From positions 227,995-291,994 of the forward strand of contig NZ_QBUK01000006.1 in the NCBI RefSeq assembly GCF_003058265.1: a stretch of 64,000 nucleotides of DNA, given 5' to 3'. Of the stretch, positions 28,368 to 36,721 are shown one piece after another (the stretch's first letter is position 1; each line of letters starts with the position of its first letter). The notes beneath the pieces were generated by a model. That model was not told the origin of the DNA. It searched no databases and was given only the letters and a program-made list of their open reading frames with translations. The position numbers and the translations under genes are program-made. Source of the stretch: Flagellimonas amoyensis (lineage in GTDB: Bacteria; Bacteroidota; Bacteroidia; Flavobacteriales; Flavobacteriaceae).

Positions 28368-29201
28368 TTATTCTATTGAATCTTTTGGTTGTTCCTGCAC
28401 TTTTTTCCGTTCGTCCAATTTGGCATCACGTTTGGCCTCGCGCTCTTCCAATAATTTCTTTCTTCGTTCCTCGTAGGCCTTTTTTCGTTCTTCCCTGAGC
28501 TTCAACTGTTCAGCTCTTCTATCCTCTATGGCCTTGGCATTGGCTTGCTGTATGGAATCTGTCCTTTGCTGGCGATCCAACAGGGCCTCGCTTATTTCTT
28601 CCTCTTCTTCCGCATCCTCTTCAATGAACCTATCCAATCGGTTCTGCTGTTCTTGCTTTGTGTTGGATGCACTTACTTTTCTGGTACGTGCTATTTCCCT
28701 TAAAACCAAGTCGCTGACGTCGTGTCTTTTTTCGGAGTACAACATTACAACATCTGCCGATTTATCAAAAATAAAATCGTATCTTTTATTGGCGCCTATT
28801 TTCTGGACTTCGTTGAAAACCTGGTCCTGAATGGGCTGTATCAACAGTTGTTTCTGCATCACCAAATCCCCCTGCGGACCAAAGCGATCCTGTTGATAAT
28901 CCAACATCTCCTTTTCCAAGATTTGGATCTCTTCATCCCGTTCGGCGATAAGCTCATCCGTGAGGAGCACTTTTTCCGCCATCAGGTCTTTTTTCATTTG
29001 TTCAATGGCACTCTGTTTCAGCTCTATCTCCTGCTTCCATTTTTGCGCCTTGATCTCCAACTGTTGGGTGGCATCCCTATATTCCTCCACATTATCCAGG
29101 ATATACTCCATATCCACGTATCCTATGCGCACCCCCCGCTGGGAAAATCCATAAAGGGACGTCATAAGGACAACCAATGACAAAAGAACTTTTGTATTCA
29201 T
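28368..29201 (-). CDS. OmpH/Skp family protein with long charged tail
   Basis: A 277-aa exported OmpH-like protein (signal ending YGFSQ). Residues 22-175 match the Skp plan (IGYVDMEYILDNVEEYRDAT; YDFIFDKSADVVMLYSEK). An extra C-terminal region of about 100 residues follows that is almost wholly Glu, Arg and Lys, predicted as a continuous helix or coiled coil. Two OmpH copies after bamA are common in flavobacteria. The extended tail may bind clients or peptidoglycan, but that is a guess. It is 97 bp downstream of bamA on the same strand. Confidence 0.9.
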   Translation of the reverse strand: MNTKVLLSLVVLMTSLYGFSQRGVRIGYVDMEYILDNVEEYRDATQQLEIKAQKWKQEIELKQSAIEQMKKDLMAEKVLLTDELIAERDEEIQILEKEMLDYQQDRFGPQGDLVMQKQLLIQPIQDQVFNEVQKIGANKRYDFIFDKSADVVMLYSEKRHDVSDLVLREIARTRKVSASNTKQEQQNRLDRFIEEDAEEEEEISEALLDRQQRTDSIQQANAKAIEDRRAEQLKLREERKKAYEERRKKLLEEREAKRDAKLDERKKVQEQPKDSIE

Positions 29202-29298
29202 CTTTACTTCCGCTTTTTACATAGAAAATATCGTGCCAAATTAAACAATCCATTTATAATGAGTTGTTTAATTTATATCAAGACACTATTTCCCTTGA

Positions 29299-31974
29299 TT
29301 AAAACTGCTGCCCGATGATGAAGTGCGTTTGCCAGCCGCTTGGTCCGACCGACCCAGGTCTGGCATCGCTATCGAAGCCATAACCAAAATCGATTCCCAA
29401 GAGTCCGAATGCCGGCATAAAAATACGTAGCCCCACTCCGGCAGATCTTTTTATCTCAAACGGATTATAGTCATTAAAATTGTTGAACGAGTTCCCTGCT
29501 TCCAAAAATGTAAGTCCATAAATGGATGCAGAGGGTTTCAAGGTGAACGGGTAACGGAGCTCCAAGGAGAATTTATTGTATATGGTACCCCCCTCTTGTT
29601 CCAGGTTTCCAGTGATGGCATTGTTGATATATGGGGTGAGGGATTGGTTCTCATACCCACGCAACTGTACAATATCCCTACCGTCCAGGGTGAAGTTTCC
29701 AAGACCGTCTCCACCTACATAGAACCGCTCAAAGGGCACATCCCCGATATCGTGGTTATAGGCTCCCAAAAATCCGAACTCGGCATTGGTACGAAGTACC
29801 AATTTGTCCACCAAACGGGTGTACCAATCTCCTTTGAACTTGATTTTGTAGAACTCCAACAATTTGAAACGCTCCTCTTCCAACCTTTCCAAATCTCCTC
29901 TAAGTTGAGTGTATTCCAATAGTTCTTCCGGCGTAGCATTGTTAGGGTTTCCTATTTCACTTAACCTCTCCGTAGTTTCATCTATATCTTCCTTGATCTG
30001 CTTAAAGTCCTTAGTGCCAAAAAGGGAATAGGGAGGGGTAAACTTGGCCGTAAGCTCAAAGTTGGAACCTGTCATCGGGAAAATCCTACTAGGTCCTTGA
30101 GAGCTCCTAGAAATTCCTATGGTGTAGTTAATGGAGTTGGAACTACCATTTCCAAAGTTGAACAGACCACTGTTGTAATCGTTGAAATCGTATCGCTGGT
30201 AACTCACCGCATGGGATATGGTAAAGAAGTCATCGGGCCATTGCACCCTTTTCGCCAATCCTGCCGAAACCCCAGTGATGGCAAACCCGCGTGATTTATC
30301 CACATCTATCCTACCCCTGCTGTCATATCCTGTGGCAAATTGCTGCGTCCTGGATAGGGACAAGTTGAACCTTACCGGTTTTTTTCCTCCCAACCAAGGT
30401 TCGGAGAAGTTCAAGCTATACACCCTAAAGGTCCTACTGGCCTGCAAACGCAGGGCAAAGGTCTGGCCATCTCCCATTGGCACAGGCTTGTATGCCTCGC
30501 CGTTGAAAATGTTCTTCAGTGAAAAGTTACTGAAAGAAAGTCCAAGGGTTCCTATGAAACCTCCGCCACCAAAACCACCCTGTAGTTCTATTTGACTGGA
30601 ACCTGCTTCCACCAAACTGTACTGGACGTCCACTGTACCTGCATTGGGGTCTGGATTGATGATATCCGGTTTTATCTGTTCCGCATCGAAAAATCCAAGT
30701 TGGCCCAATTCGCGGATACTCCTTACGATGTTATCCTTACTGTATTTTTGACCTGGCCTTGTACGCAGTTCCCTAAAGATCACGTGGTCGTTGGTCTTGT
30801 CGTTGCCCACCACGGTGACGTGGTCCAAAAAGGTTTCCTTCCCCTCAATGATCCTTATCTCAAAATCGATGGTGTCGTTCACTGCGGAAACCTCCACGGG
30901 ATTGATGCTGGAAAAGAGATATCCATTGTTCTGGTACTGATTGGTCAAATCTATGGCATCGGGCTTACTGTCATCGGCAATCCTTTCCTTCAACAATACC
31001 CCATTATAGGTGTCGCCCTTTTTGATGCCCAAAATTTGGGCCAGTTGCCTGTCCGTATAGACCGTGTTGCCCACAAAGTCGATGTCCCCGAAATAATATT
31101 TATTCCCTTCTTCGAGCTTAATCTTGAGATCAATATTGTTTTCATTGACCCTGGTAAAGGTATCCATCAAGATACGGGCATCCCTGTAGCCCCTTTCGGC
31201 ATAGGTATCCATCAAATTGGTTAGGTCTTCCCTATAATCTTCCTCAATGTATTTTGATTTTTTCCAGAACCTATAAAACTTCTTCTTTTTGGTCTTTTTC
31301 AAGGATTTGCGAAGCCTCTTGTCCGAAAGCTGATCATTGCCTTCAAATACAATCTTTCGAATCTTGACCTTGTCCCCTTTGTTCAGGTTGATGACCATGT
31401 TCTGGACATTGACCCCTGAGGTATCGGCAGCGGTGGCTATGTTCACCTTTGCATTGAGATACCCTTGTTTTTTGTATTTGTTCTGGAGATAGTTCTTGGT
31501 GTTGGCTATAAGGCTTTCCGTTATCTTCTTGCCCTTTTTAAGGTCGGTATCATCGATAATATCCTCAACCTTACGCTTTTTGACGCCATATACGGTGACA
31601 TTGTTCAAGGTAGGGCGTTCTTGGATATAGAGTTCCAAAAAAATCTTTTCGCCTTCAATTTTGGTGTAGTACATCTCCACATTGCTGAAGAGATCTAGTC
31701 CCCACAACTTTTTGATGACCGCACTGATCTCATCGCCGGGCACTGTTATGGGCTGGCCCACACGCAATCCTGTGTACGTTTTTACGGTCTGCTCGTTGTA
31801 GCTCTGAAGCCCGGTGACCGTCAAATCCCCCAAGATGTATTGTTTCCCGTCCTCAAATGAGGTTTCCTGGGCCAAGGCCTGACCGGAGAAAAATAATAGG
31901 GGGAGAAGTAATTTAAGGTATGAATGTATAGAGTTCCTAATACCCTTAATTGAGTTGTTCGCTAGTTTTTCCAA
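29299..31974 (-). CDS. bamA: Outer-membrane protein assembly factor BamA
   Basis: An 891-aa Omp85 protein that inserts beta-barrels into the outer membrane. After the signal (ending GQALAQ) come five POTRA domains (about 45-440, for example LGDLTVTGLQSYNEQTVKTY and VRKIVFEGNDQLS-like strands), then the 16-stranded barrel ending in FIIGQQF with a C-terminal Phe. GVGLRIFMPAFGLLGIDFGYGFD is the conserved late barrel region. No ATG exists before the signal peptide: the frame opens with TTG at 31974, inside the 3' end of uppS (29-bp overlap), so a TTG start with translational coupling is likely. A loop with DLERLEEERFKLLEFY lies mid-barrel. Confidence 0.96.
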   Translation of the reverse strand: MEKLANNSIKGIRNSIHSYLKLLLPLLFFSGQALAQETSFEDGKQYILGDLTVTGLQSYNEQTVKTYTGLRVGQPITVPGDEISAVIKKLWGLDLFSNVEMYYTKIEGEKIFLELYIQERPTLNNVTVYGVKKRKVEDIIDDTDLKKGKKITESLIANTKNYLQNKYKKQGYLNAKVNIATAADTSGVNVQNMVINLNKGDKVKIRKIVFEGNDQLSDKRLRKSLKKTKKKKFYRFWKKSKYIEEDYREDLTNLMDTYAERGYRDARILMDTFTRVNENNIDLKIKLEEGNKYYFGDIDFVGNTVYTDRQLAQILGIKKGDTYNGVLLKERIADDSKPDAIDLTNQYQNNGYLFSSINPVEVSAVNDTIDFEIRIIEGKETFLDHVTVVGNDKTNDHVIFRELRTRPGQKYSKDNIVRSIRELGQLGFFDAEQIKPDIINPDPNAGTVDVQYSLVEAGSSQIELQGGFGGGGFIGTLGLSFSNFSLKNIFNGEAYKPVPMGDGQTFALRLQASRTFRVYSLNFSEPWLGGKKPVRFNLSLSRTQQFATGYDSRGRIDVDKSRGFAITGVSAGLAKRVQWPDDFFTISHAVSYQRYDFNDYNSGLFNFGNGSSNSINYTIGISRSSQGPSRIFPMTGSNFELTAKFTPPYSLFGTKDFKQIKEDIDETTERLSEIGNPNNATPEELLEYTQLRGDLERLEEERFKLLEFYKIKFKGDWYTRLVDKLVLRTNAEFGFLGAYNHDIGDVPFERFYVGGDGLGNFTLDGRDIVQLRGYENQSLTPYINNAITGNLEQEGGTIYNKFSLELRYPFTLKPSASIYGLTFLEAGNSFNNFNDYNPFEIKRSAGVGLRIFMPAFGLLGIDFGYGFDSDARPGSVGPSGWQTHFIIGQQF

Positions 31975-32686
31975 ATCGTCGTTCTCTATTTTGGTAACTT
32001 AATATTGCCTCTACCAAATGATGCTCTCTAAAATCCGGCCAAAATACATCAATAAAATATAATTCGGCATATGCAATCTGCCAAAGCAGAAAATTGCTTA
32101 TTCTACACTCTCCACTGGTACGGATTAGCAGGTCCACATCGGGCAGGAAGTGCGCGTAAAGATGTGTATTTATAACGGCTTCGTCAATATTTTCAGGTGA
32201 AATTATATTATTTTTAACTTTGGTCGCAATCTGCTGTACGGCTGTTTTTATCTCTTCCCGCGAGCCATAGCTGAGGGCCAGGGTAACTGTCATTCCCGTA
32301 TTTTTTGATGTTTTGAAAATGACCTCTTCCAATTCCTTGCGCACTTTTTCGGGCAAAGTGTCCATTTTACCGATGGCCTTCAACCGTATATTGTTCTCGT
32401 GCAAGGTCTTGAGTTCTTTTTTCAACGCAGTCACCAAGAGCTTCATCAAGGTGTCAACCTCAATCTTCGGCCGGTTCCAGTTTTCAGTGGAAAAAGCGTA
32501 TAGGGTCAGAAAGGGAATCTGGAGTTTGGCACAGCTTTCCACGGTTTGCCTTACGGACTCTACACCATTCTCATGGCCAAAAACCCTGAGTTTGCCCCGT
32601 TGCTTGGCCCAACGGCCGTTACCATCCATAATGATGGCTACGTGTTGGGGAAGTCTGTCCTTGTTTACGTCCTCTAGTGTGTGCAT
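31946..32686 (-). CDS. uppS: Isoprenyl transferase (undecaprenyl diphosphate synthase)
   Basis: A 246-aa cytoplasmic cis-prenyltransferase that condenses isopentenyl diphosphate onto farnesyl diphosphate to give the C55 lipid carrier of cell-wall synthesis. IIMDGNGRWAKQRG has the catalytic Asp, and DLLIRTSGECRISNFLLWQI is the IPP-binding region (Cys replaces the more usual Gln after GE). The ATG at 32686 is preferred; the frame also opens at a TTG inside the previous gene. It overlaps bamA by 29 bp. Confidence 0.97.
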   Translation of the reverse strand: MHTLEDVNKDRLPQHVAIIMDGNGRWAKQRGKLRVFGHENGVESVRQTVESCAKLQIPFLTLYAFSTENWNRPKIEVDTLMKLLVTALKKELKTLHENNIRLKAIGKMDTLPEKVRKELEEVIFKTSKNTGMTVTLALSYGSREEIKTAVQQIATKVKNNIISPENIDEAVINTHLYAHFLPDVDLLIRTSGECRISNFLLWQIAYAELYFIDVFWPDFREHHLVEAILSYQNRERRFGKTSEQLN

Positions 32687-32688
32687 TC

Positions 32689-33372
32689 TTATTGAAAACA
32701 ATCCTGGCAGGGCTTGCGTCCAAAGGTGTACGTCAACGTAAACCCTGTAAAGACATACCAGTCATCGCTCAATATGTTTCCGAACCGGAACTGCTCAAAA
32801 TTGGAACCTTCGGGATTGCTTGCGTCCAAATTGTCCGTAAACGTATACCTGGCCCCAATTTCGGCGCCGAGGATCAGGAATTGATTTAACCGATACTTTG
32901 CCCCAACCGTCATTGGAATTGCAAAACTACCTTCTTTTTGGTTAATATCCTGCACTTGAAGGGCATCAATATAATTAAAATCGTATCTGAAGTAGGTCAA
33001 ACCCGTGTAAAGGTAAGGCGTGAAGGCAGGTCCGAGCTTGTGCAGATTGTATTCCACAAAGTTGATTTCCAGTCCCAAGGAGGCTTCCAGAACAGAATTG
33101 TCCACGATATAGGCCCTTTCCTGTCTGGATTCCATGCTGGATTTTGTATCGTCTGCCGTGAAATCGCCATAGATGACACTGGCACGCCATGCATATCTTT
33201 TACTCTTGTTCCATTTGAAGATTCCACCAAAAGCAGGACCGGAAGGCAATATATAGTTTGTCCTTCCCACATCGCCCACCATATTGGCACCACCGGCAAA
33301 CACCCCCACCTCATAGGTCTGGGCACTGAGCTTGACCACACAGCATAGAAAAACAGCCAAAACTATCCGCAT
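32689..33372 (-). CDS. DUF6089 family outer-membrane protein
   Basis: A 227-aa exported protein (signal MRIVLAVFLCCVVKLSAQ) with alternating polar and aromatic strands (YEVGVFAGGANMVGDVGRTN, then FGGIFKWNKSKRYAWRASVI), as in small beta-barrels. DUF6089 proteins recur in front of uppS-bamA in flavobacteria. Function is unknown, but the position suggests envelope biogenesis. The last residues contain KPCQDCFQ. The ATG at 33372 is chosen over a TTG at 33381; its stop is 2 bp before the uppS start. Confidence 0.85.
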   Translation of the reverse strand: MRIVLAVFLCCVVKLSAQTYEVGVFAGGANMVGDVGRTNYILPSGPAFGGIFKWNKSKRYAWRASVIYGDFTADDTKSSMESRQERAYIVDNSVLEASLGLEINFVEYNLHKLGPAFTPYLYTGLTYFRYDFNYIDALQVQDINQKEGSFAIPMTVGAKYRLNQFLILGAEIGARYTFTDNLDASNPEGSNFEQFRFGNILSDDWYVFTGFTLTYTFGRKPCQDCFQ

Positions 33373-33484
33373 ACTATCCAAAAAATTTCACGTGTTAAGA
33401 GTAAAGGAAGGTCAATAAGTATGATGTTTGCATTGTTCTCCTTTGTTAAACAGTTTTTCGCTCCTTTTATTGTTTTTGATGGGT

Positions 33485-34366
33485 TCAATTGCGTCGATCC
33501 TCCCCCCAAAGTAGTTTGTTGCGCAATGTTTTCAAGAAGCTTTCCGATTTGTACTCTATCATTTTTATGACAACGTCCGATTTTCTGATCTTGATTTCCT
33601 TGCCGTTGGGAATGTCGGCTATCCTGGAATCCAAGGAGACCAAATGGGTCTTTTCCCTGCCAGAGACCTTGAGCCGTATCTGGGTGTCATCCGAAATGAC
33701 CAAGGGACGTGCATTCAGGTTGTGCGGGGCGATCGGGGTGAGCACCAATGACTTTGCCGTAGGGGCGATCACAGGCCCGCCGCAGCTCAGGGAGTAGCCC
33801 GTAGATCCCGTGGGCGTGGAGACAATCAGTCCGTCTGCCCAATAGGAGGTCAAGTATTCATCATTCAGGTAGGTTTCCACGGTGATCATGGATGTGGTGT
33901 CCTTTCGGCTAACGGTAACTTCGTTCAGTGCAAAGTTGAGCCCGTTGAACTCATCCAGGTCGGAGTTCAGCTCTACTTCCACCAAAGTGCGTTCCTCAAT
34001 GGTATAGTGTCCGGCCACAAATTCGGTGACCAATTTGCGTACGTTCTCTTTTTTGAAAGTGGACAAAAAACCCAACCTGCCCGTGTTCACCCCTACAATG
34101 GGAATGCCCAGGTCCTTAATATAGGTAACGGCCCGCAACATGGTACCGTCCCCACCAAAACTCACGAACATGTCAAAAGTGGAATCCAATCCTTTGGATT
34201 GGGAAAAGATACCCTGGATATGCCCCTTGGTGGATGTGGAGACCAAATGGTTGAATTTTTCCTCTACGAAAATGCTGGCATCCAGTTTCTCCAGCTCTTC
34301 CAGCAACTCCTCCACACAATGTTTATCTTCCTCCAGAAAAGTTTGACCGTAAATGGCTACCTTCAT
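33485..34366 (-). CDS. nadK: NAD kinase
   Basis: A 293-aa cytoplasmic enzyme that makes NADP+ from NAD+ and ATP or polyphosphate. FGGDGTMLRAV has the GGDG catalytic motif, NTGRLGFLSTF the dinucleotide contact and ADGLIVSTPTGSTGYSLSCGGP the NAD site. Length and motif order are normal. It starts 1 bp after the end of the CBS-domain gene, so the two are surely co-transcribed. Confidence 0.97.
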   Translation of the reverse strand: MKVAIYGQTFLEEDKHCVEELLEELEKLDASIFVEEKFNHLVSTSTKGHIQGIFSQSKGLDSTFDMFVSFGGDGTMLRAVTYIKDLGIPIVGVNTGRLGFLSTFKKENVRKLVTEFVAGHYTIEERTLVEVELNSDLDEFNGLNFALNEVTVSRKDTTSMITVETYLNDEYLTSYWADGLIVSTPTGSTGYSLSCGGPVIAPTAKSLVLTPIAPHNLNARPLVISDDTQIRLKVSGREKTHLVSLDSRIADIPNGKEIKIRKSDVVIKMIEYKSESFLKTLRNKLLWGEDRRN

Positions 34367-34367
34367 G

Positions 34368-35024
34368 CTATACGTTGAGATATTTTTCCAAATAGTCCGA
34401 TCGTTGTTTCAAGTCTTCCAAAAACTGATCGTCGCTGTTTCCAAAAATGATGCTATAGTTGTACCGCCTAAAAGTCTGCGTCACCTCATTGAGGCTCTGT
34501 GTGCCTATTTTGAGGGTAATCTGCACCACATCGTTCTCGGAACCTGTGATGAAAGCCCCCAACAACCGGGCATTGTTGCTCTCCACGATCTGCGCTATCT
34601 CACTGAAGGAATAGTCCTTGATTCCCGTGGATACCACAAGTATGGCTCCGGGTTCCTTAAAAAATGGAGTATCTATGAAAACACTGACAATATCTTCGAG
34701 GTTATAATAGCCGAGGACCATCTGGTTCTCGTCCAAAACGGGCAAGATGTTGGACTCGTTCCTGGAGAACATTTCCAGCACGTCCAGCCATGCCGTTTCC
34801 TTGACCACGAAGAAACTTTCCAGTTCGTACCTAAATTCCTCTATGGTCTTGTTCGGTTCAAAACAGGCCAGGTCATTCTCCGACAACATCCCCAGATAAA
34901 TGCCATTCTCTGTGACGGCCACATGGGAAAAAGTGGTCTCCTCAAAAAATTTGATGACATCCTTCAAGGTTTCCGAAACCTCAAAAATGGGAACATTGGT
35001 CACAATTTGGTCTTGTATGTACAT
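34368..35024 (-). CDS. CBS domain-containing protein
   Basis: A 218-aa soluble protein with a tandem CBS pair in the N-terminal two-thirds (VPIFEVSETLKDVIKFFEET, then NILPVLDENQMVLGYYN). The C-terminal part (PGAILVVSTGIKDYSFSEIA) resembles an ACT-like regulatory domain. CBS pairs sense adenine nucleotides or similar ligands. It is the first gene of the leftward nadK-uppS-bamA group and is divergent from pdxJ. Its ligand and target are unknown. Confidence 0.88.
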   Translation of the reverse strand: MYIQDQIVTNVPIFEVSETLKDVIKFFEETTFSHVAVTENGIYLGMLSENDLACFEPNKTIEEFRYELESFFVVKETAWLDVLEMFSRNESNILPVLDENQMVLGYYNLEDIVSVFIDTPFFKEPGAILVVSTGIKDYSFSEIAQIVESNNARLLGAFITGSENDVVQITLKIGTQSLNEVTQTFRRYNYSIIFGNSDDQFLEDLKQRSDYLEKYLNV

Positions 35025-35110
35025 GACAGTTCTATTAGGTGCAAAATACTAATTTAAAATGGCAAAAGGCGTGCCTAATCCTTATTTTTGCCTATCTAAA
35101 AAAGAACTTT

Positions 35111-35827
35111 ATGACAAAGTTGAGTGTCAACATCAACAAACTGGCAACTTTACGGAATTCCCGTGGCGGCAATGTCCCCAACTTGATCACATCGGCCAAG
35201 GACATTGAGTCGTTCGGTGCTGAAGGAATCACCATCCACCCCAGACCGGATGAGCGACACATCCGCTACCAAGATGCAAGGGACCTCAGGAAAATCGTCA
35301 CCACCGAATTCAATATAGAAGGCAATCCTGTCCCCAGTTTCATCGACCTGGTCCTAGAGGTAAGACCCACCCAGGTCACACTGGTACCCGATGCCGAGGA
35401 CGCCATCACCTCCAATGCCGGATGGGACACCATAAAACACAAGGATTTTTTGGTGGATGTGATCAAGACGTTCAAGGAACAAGGTATCCGGACCTCCATT
35501 TTTGTGGACCCCAATGTGGAGATGGTGAAAGGGGCCGCCAAAACGGGCACGGACCGGATAGAGCTCTATACCGAAAGTTTTGCCCATCAATTTGCCGAAG
35601 GCCACAAAGAAAAAAGTATTGCCCCTTTTGCCGAAGCGGCCAAAATGGCACACGAACTTGGATTGGGCATCAATGCCGGGCATGACCTCAATCTGGACAA
35701 TATCAAATTTTTCAAGGAACACATCCCCCACCTTTTGGAAGTTTCCATTGGACACGCCCTCATCTGCGAATCCATCTATATGGGACTGGAAAATGTGGTG
35801 AACATGTATCTACACCGACTGAAATAA
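35111..35827 (+). CDS. pdxJ: Pyridoxine 5'-phosphate synthase
   Basis: A 238-aa TIM-barrel enzyme that closes the pyridine ring of vitamin B6 from deoxyxylulose 5-phosphate and 3-amino-2-oxopropyl phosphate. The core is intact: KLSVNINKLATLRNSRGG at the N-terminus, GITIHPRPDERHI, then GINAGHDLNLDN and SIGHALICE at the phosphate end. The ATG at 35111 is chosen because the 24 residues upstream in the frame are not conserved. Its stop overlaps the next start (TAATG). Confidence 0.97.
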   Translation: MTKLSVNINKLATLRNSRGGNVPNLITSAKDIESFGAEGITIHPRPDERHIRYQDARDLRKIVTTEFNIEGNPVPSFIDLVLEVRPTQVTLVPDAEDAITSNAGWDTIKHKDFLVDVIKTFKEQGIRTSIFVDPNVEMVKGAAKTGTDRIELYTESFAHQFAEGHKEKSIAPFAEAAKMAHELGLGINAGHDLNLDNIKFFKEHIPHLLEVSIGHALICESIYMGLENVVNMYLHRLK

Positions 35828-36597
35828 TGGAACTACTACATTCAAAAATACTGGGAGAAGGCAAACCTTTTTTGATCCTACATGGTTTTTTGGGCATGTC
35901 CGACAACTGGAAGACACTGGGCGCCCAATATGCCGAAAATGGGTATGAAGTGCATTTGCTGGACCAGCGTAACCACGGCAAAAGCTTCCATTCCCCCGAT
36001 TTTGATTATGAGCAGCTCGCCAAGGACGTCCAGAACTATATGGCGCACCACAACATGGGGTCGGCCAATGTACTGGGCCACTCCATGGGCGGAAAAACGG
36101 CAATGCATTTGGCCACTTCTCACCCTGAACTGGTCACCAAACTGATTGTGGCGGACATAGCCCCCAAATTCTACCCGCCCCACCACCAAGATATTGTCAA
36201 TGGGTTGGCCACTTTGGATTTTGATCAAATATCCAGTCGTACCGAGGCCGATGAGATCCTTTCCAAAAGCATCAGGAATTTTGGCGTGAGACAGTTCCTC
36301 TTGAAAAATCTGTATTGGGTAGAACAGGGAAAGTTGGGGTTCCGCTTCAATTTTGAGGTGCTCAGGAACAAAATGGAAGAAATTGGGGACAACATAGGCC
36401 CCACGGCTCTTTACGAAGGCCCCACCCTCTTTCTCAGGGGAGATCGTTCCGAATACATCCAGCCCAATGACCTTCCCGAAATCAAAAAACACTTCCCGAA
36501 AGCACACATTGAGACCGTGGACAATGCAGGGCATTGGCTCCATGCAGAGAATCCCAAGCAGTTTTTTGAAAAGAGCCTTCATTTCTTAAATTCCTAA
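35827..36597 (+). CDS. Alpha/beta hydrolase (YbfF-like esterase)
   Basis: A 256-aa esterase-type hydrolase. The oxyanion region LHGFLGMSDNW, the strand DQRNHGKSFHS, the nucleophile elbow LGHSMGGKTAM (Ser at about 87) and the His in NAGHWLHAENP form the expected triad with an acid in between. The pattern matches YbfF/acyl-CoA esterases, but the substrate is not known. The start overlaps the pdxJ stop by 1 bp, implying translational coupling. Confidence 0.9.
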   Translation: MELLHSKILGEGKPFLILHGFLGMSDNWKTLGAQYAENGYEVHLLDQRNHGKSFHSPDFDYEQLAKDVQNYMAHHNMGSANVLGHSMGGKTAMHLATSHPELVTKLIVADIAPKFYPPHHQDIVNGLATLDFDQISSRTEADEILSKSIRNFGVRQFLLKNLYWVEQGKLGFRFNFEVLRNKMEEIGDNIGPTALYEGPTLFLRGDRSEYIQPNDLPEIKKHFPKAHIETVDNAGHWLHAENPKQFFEKSLHFLNS

Positions 36598-36612
36598 AAA
36601 TTTACCCTTTTT

Positions 36613-36628
36613 ATTATGCATGCATAAT
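36613..36628. promoter_or_regulatory. 16-bp palindrome shared with etfBA, candidate operator
   Basis: ATTATGCATGCATAAT is a perfect inverted repeat identical to the core of the 30-bp palindrome at 13,226-13,255. Here it lies 15 bp upstream of the proposed -33 element of the GDSL lipase gene. Confidence 0.65.
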
Positions 36629-36642
36629 TTTTTCATCCATTT

Positions 36643-36675
36643 AATTGTCTGTATAACAATTTTGATATAGCTTTG
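36643..36675 (+). promoter_or_regulatory. Promoter of the GDSL lipase gene
   Basis: AATTG (36643-36647) and TAGCTTTG (36668-36675) fit the -33 and -7 elements of Bacteroidota promoters with a 20-bp spacer, about 45 bp before the ATG. Confidence 0.5.
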
Positions 36676-36721
36676 GTTAATTCTGGTTTTATCAGGAACT
36701 AACTCTAACAGATTATTCGAT

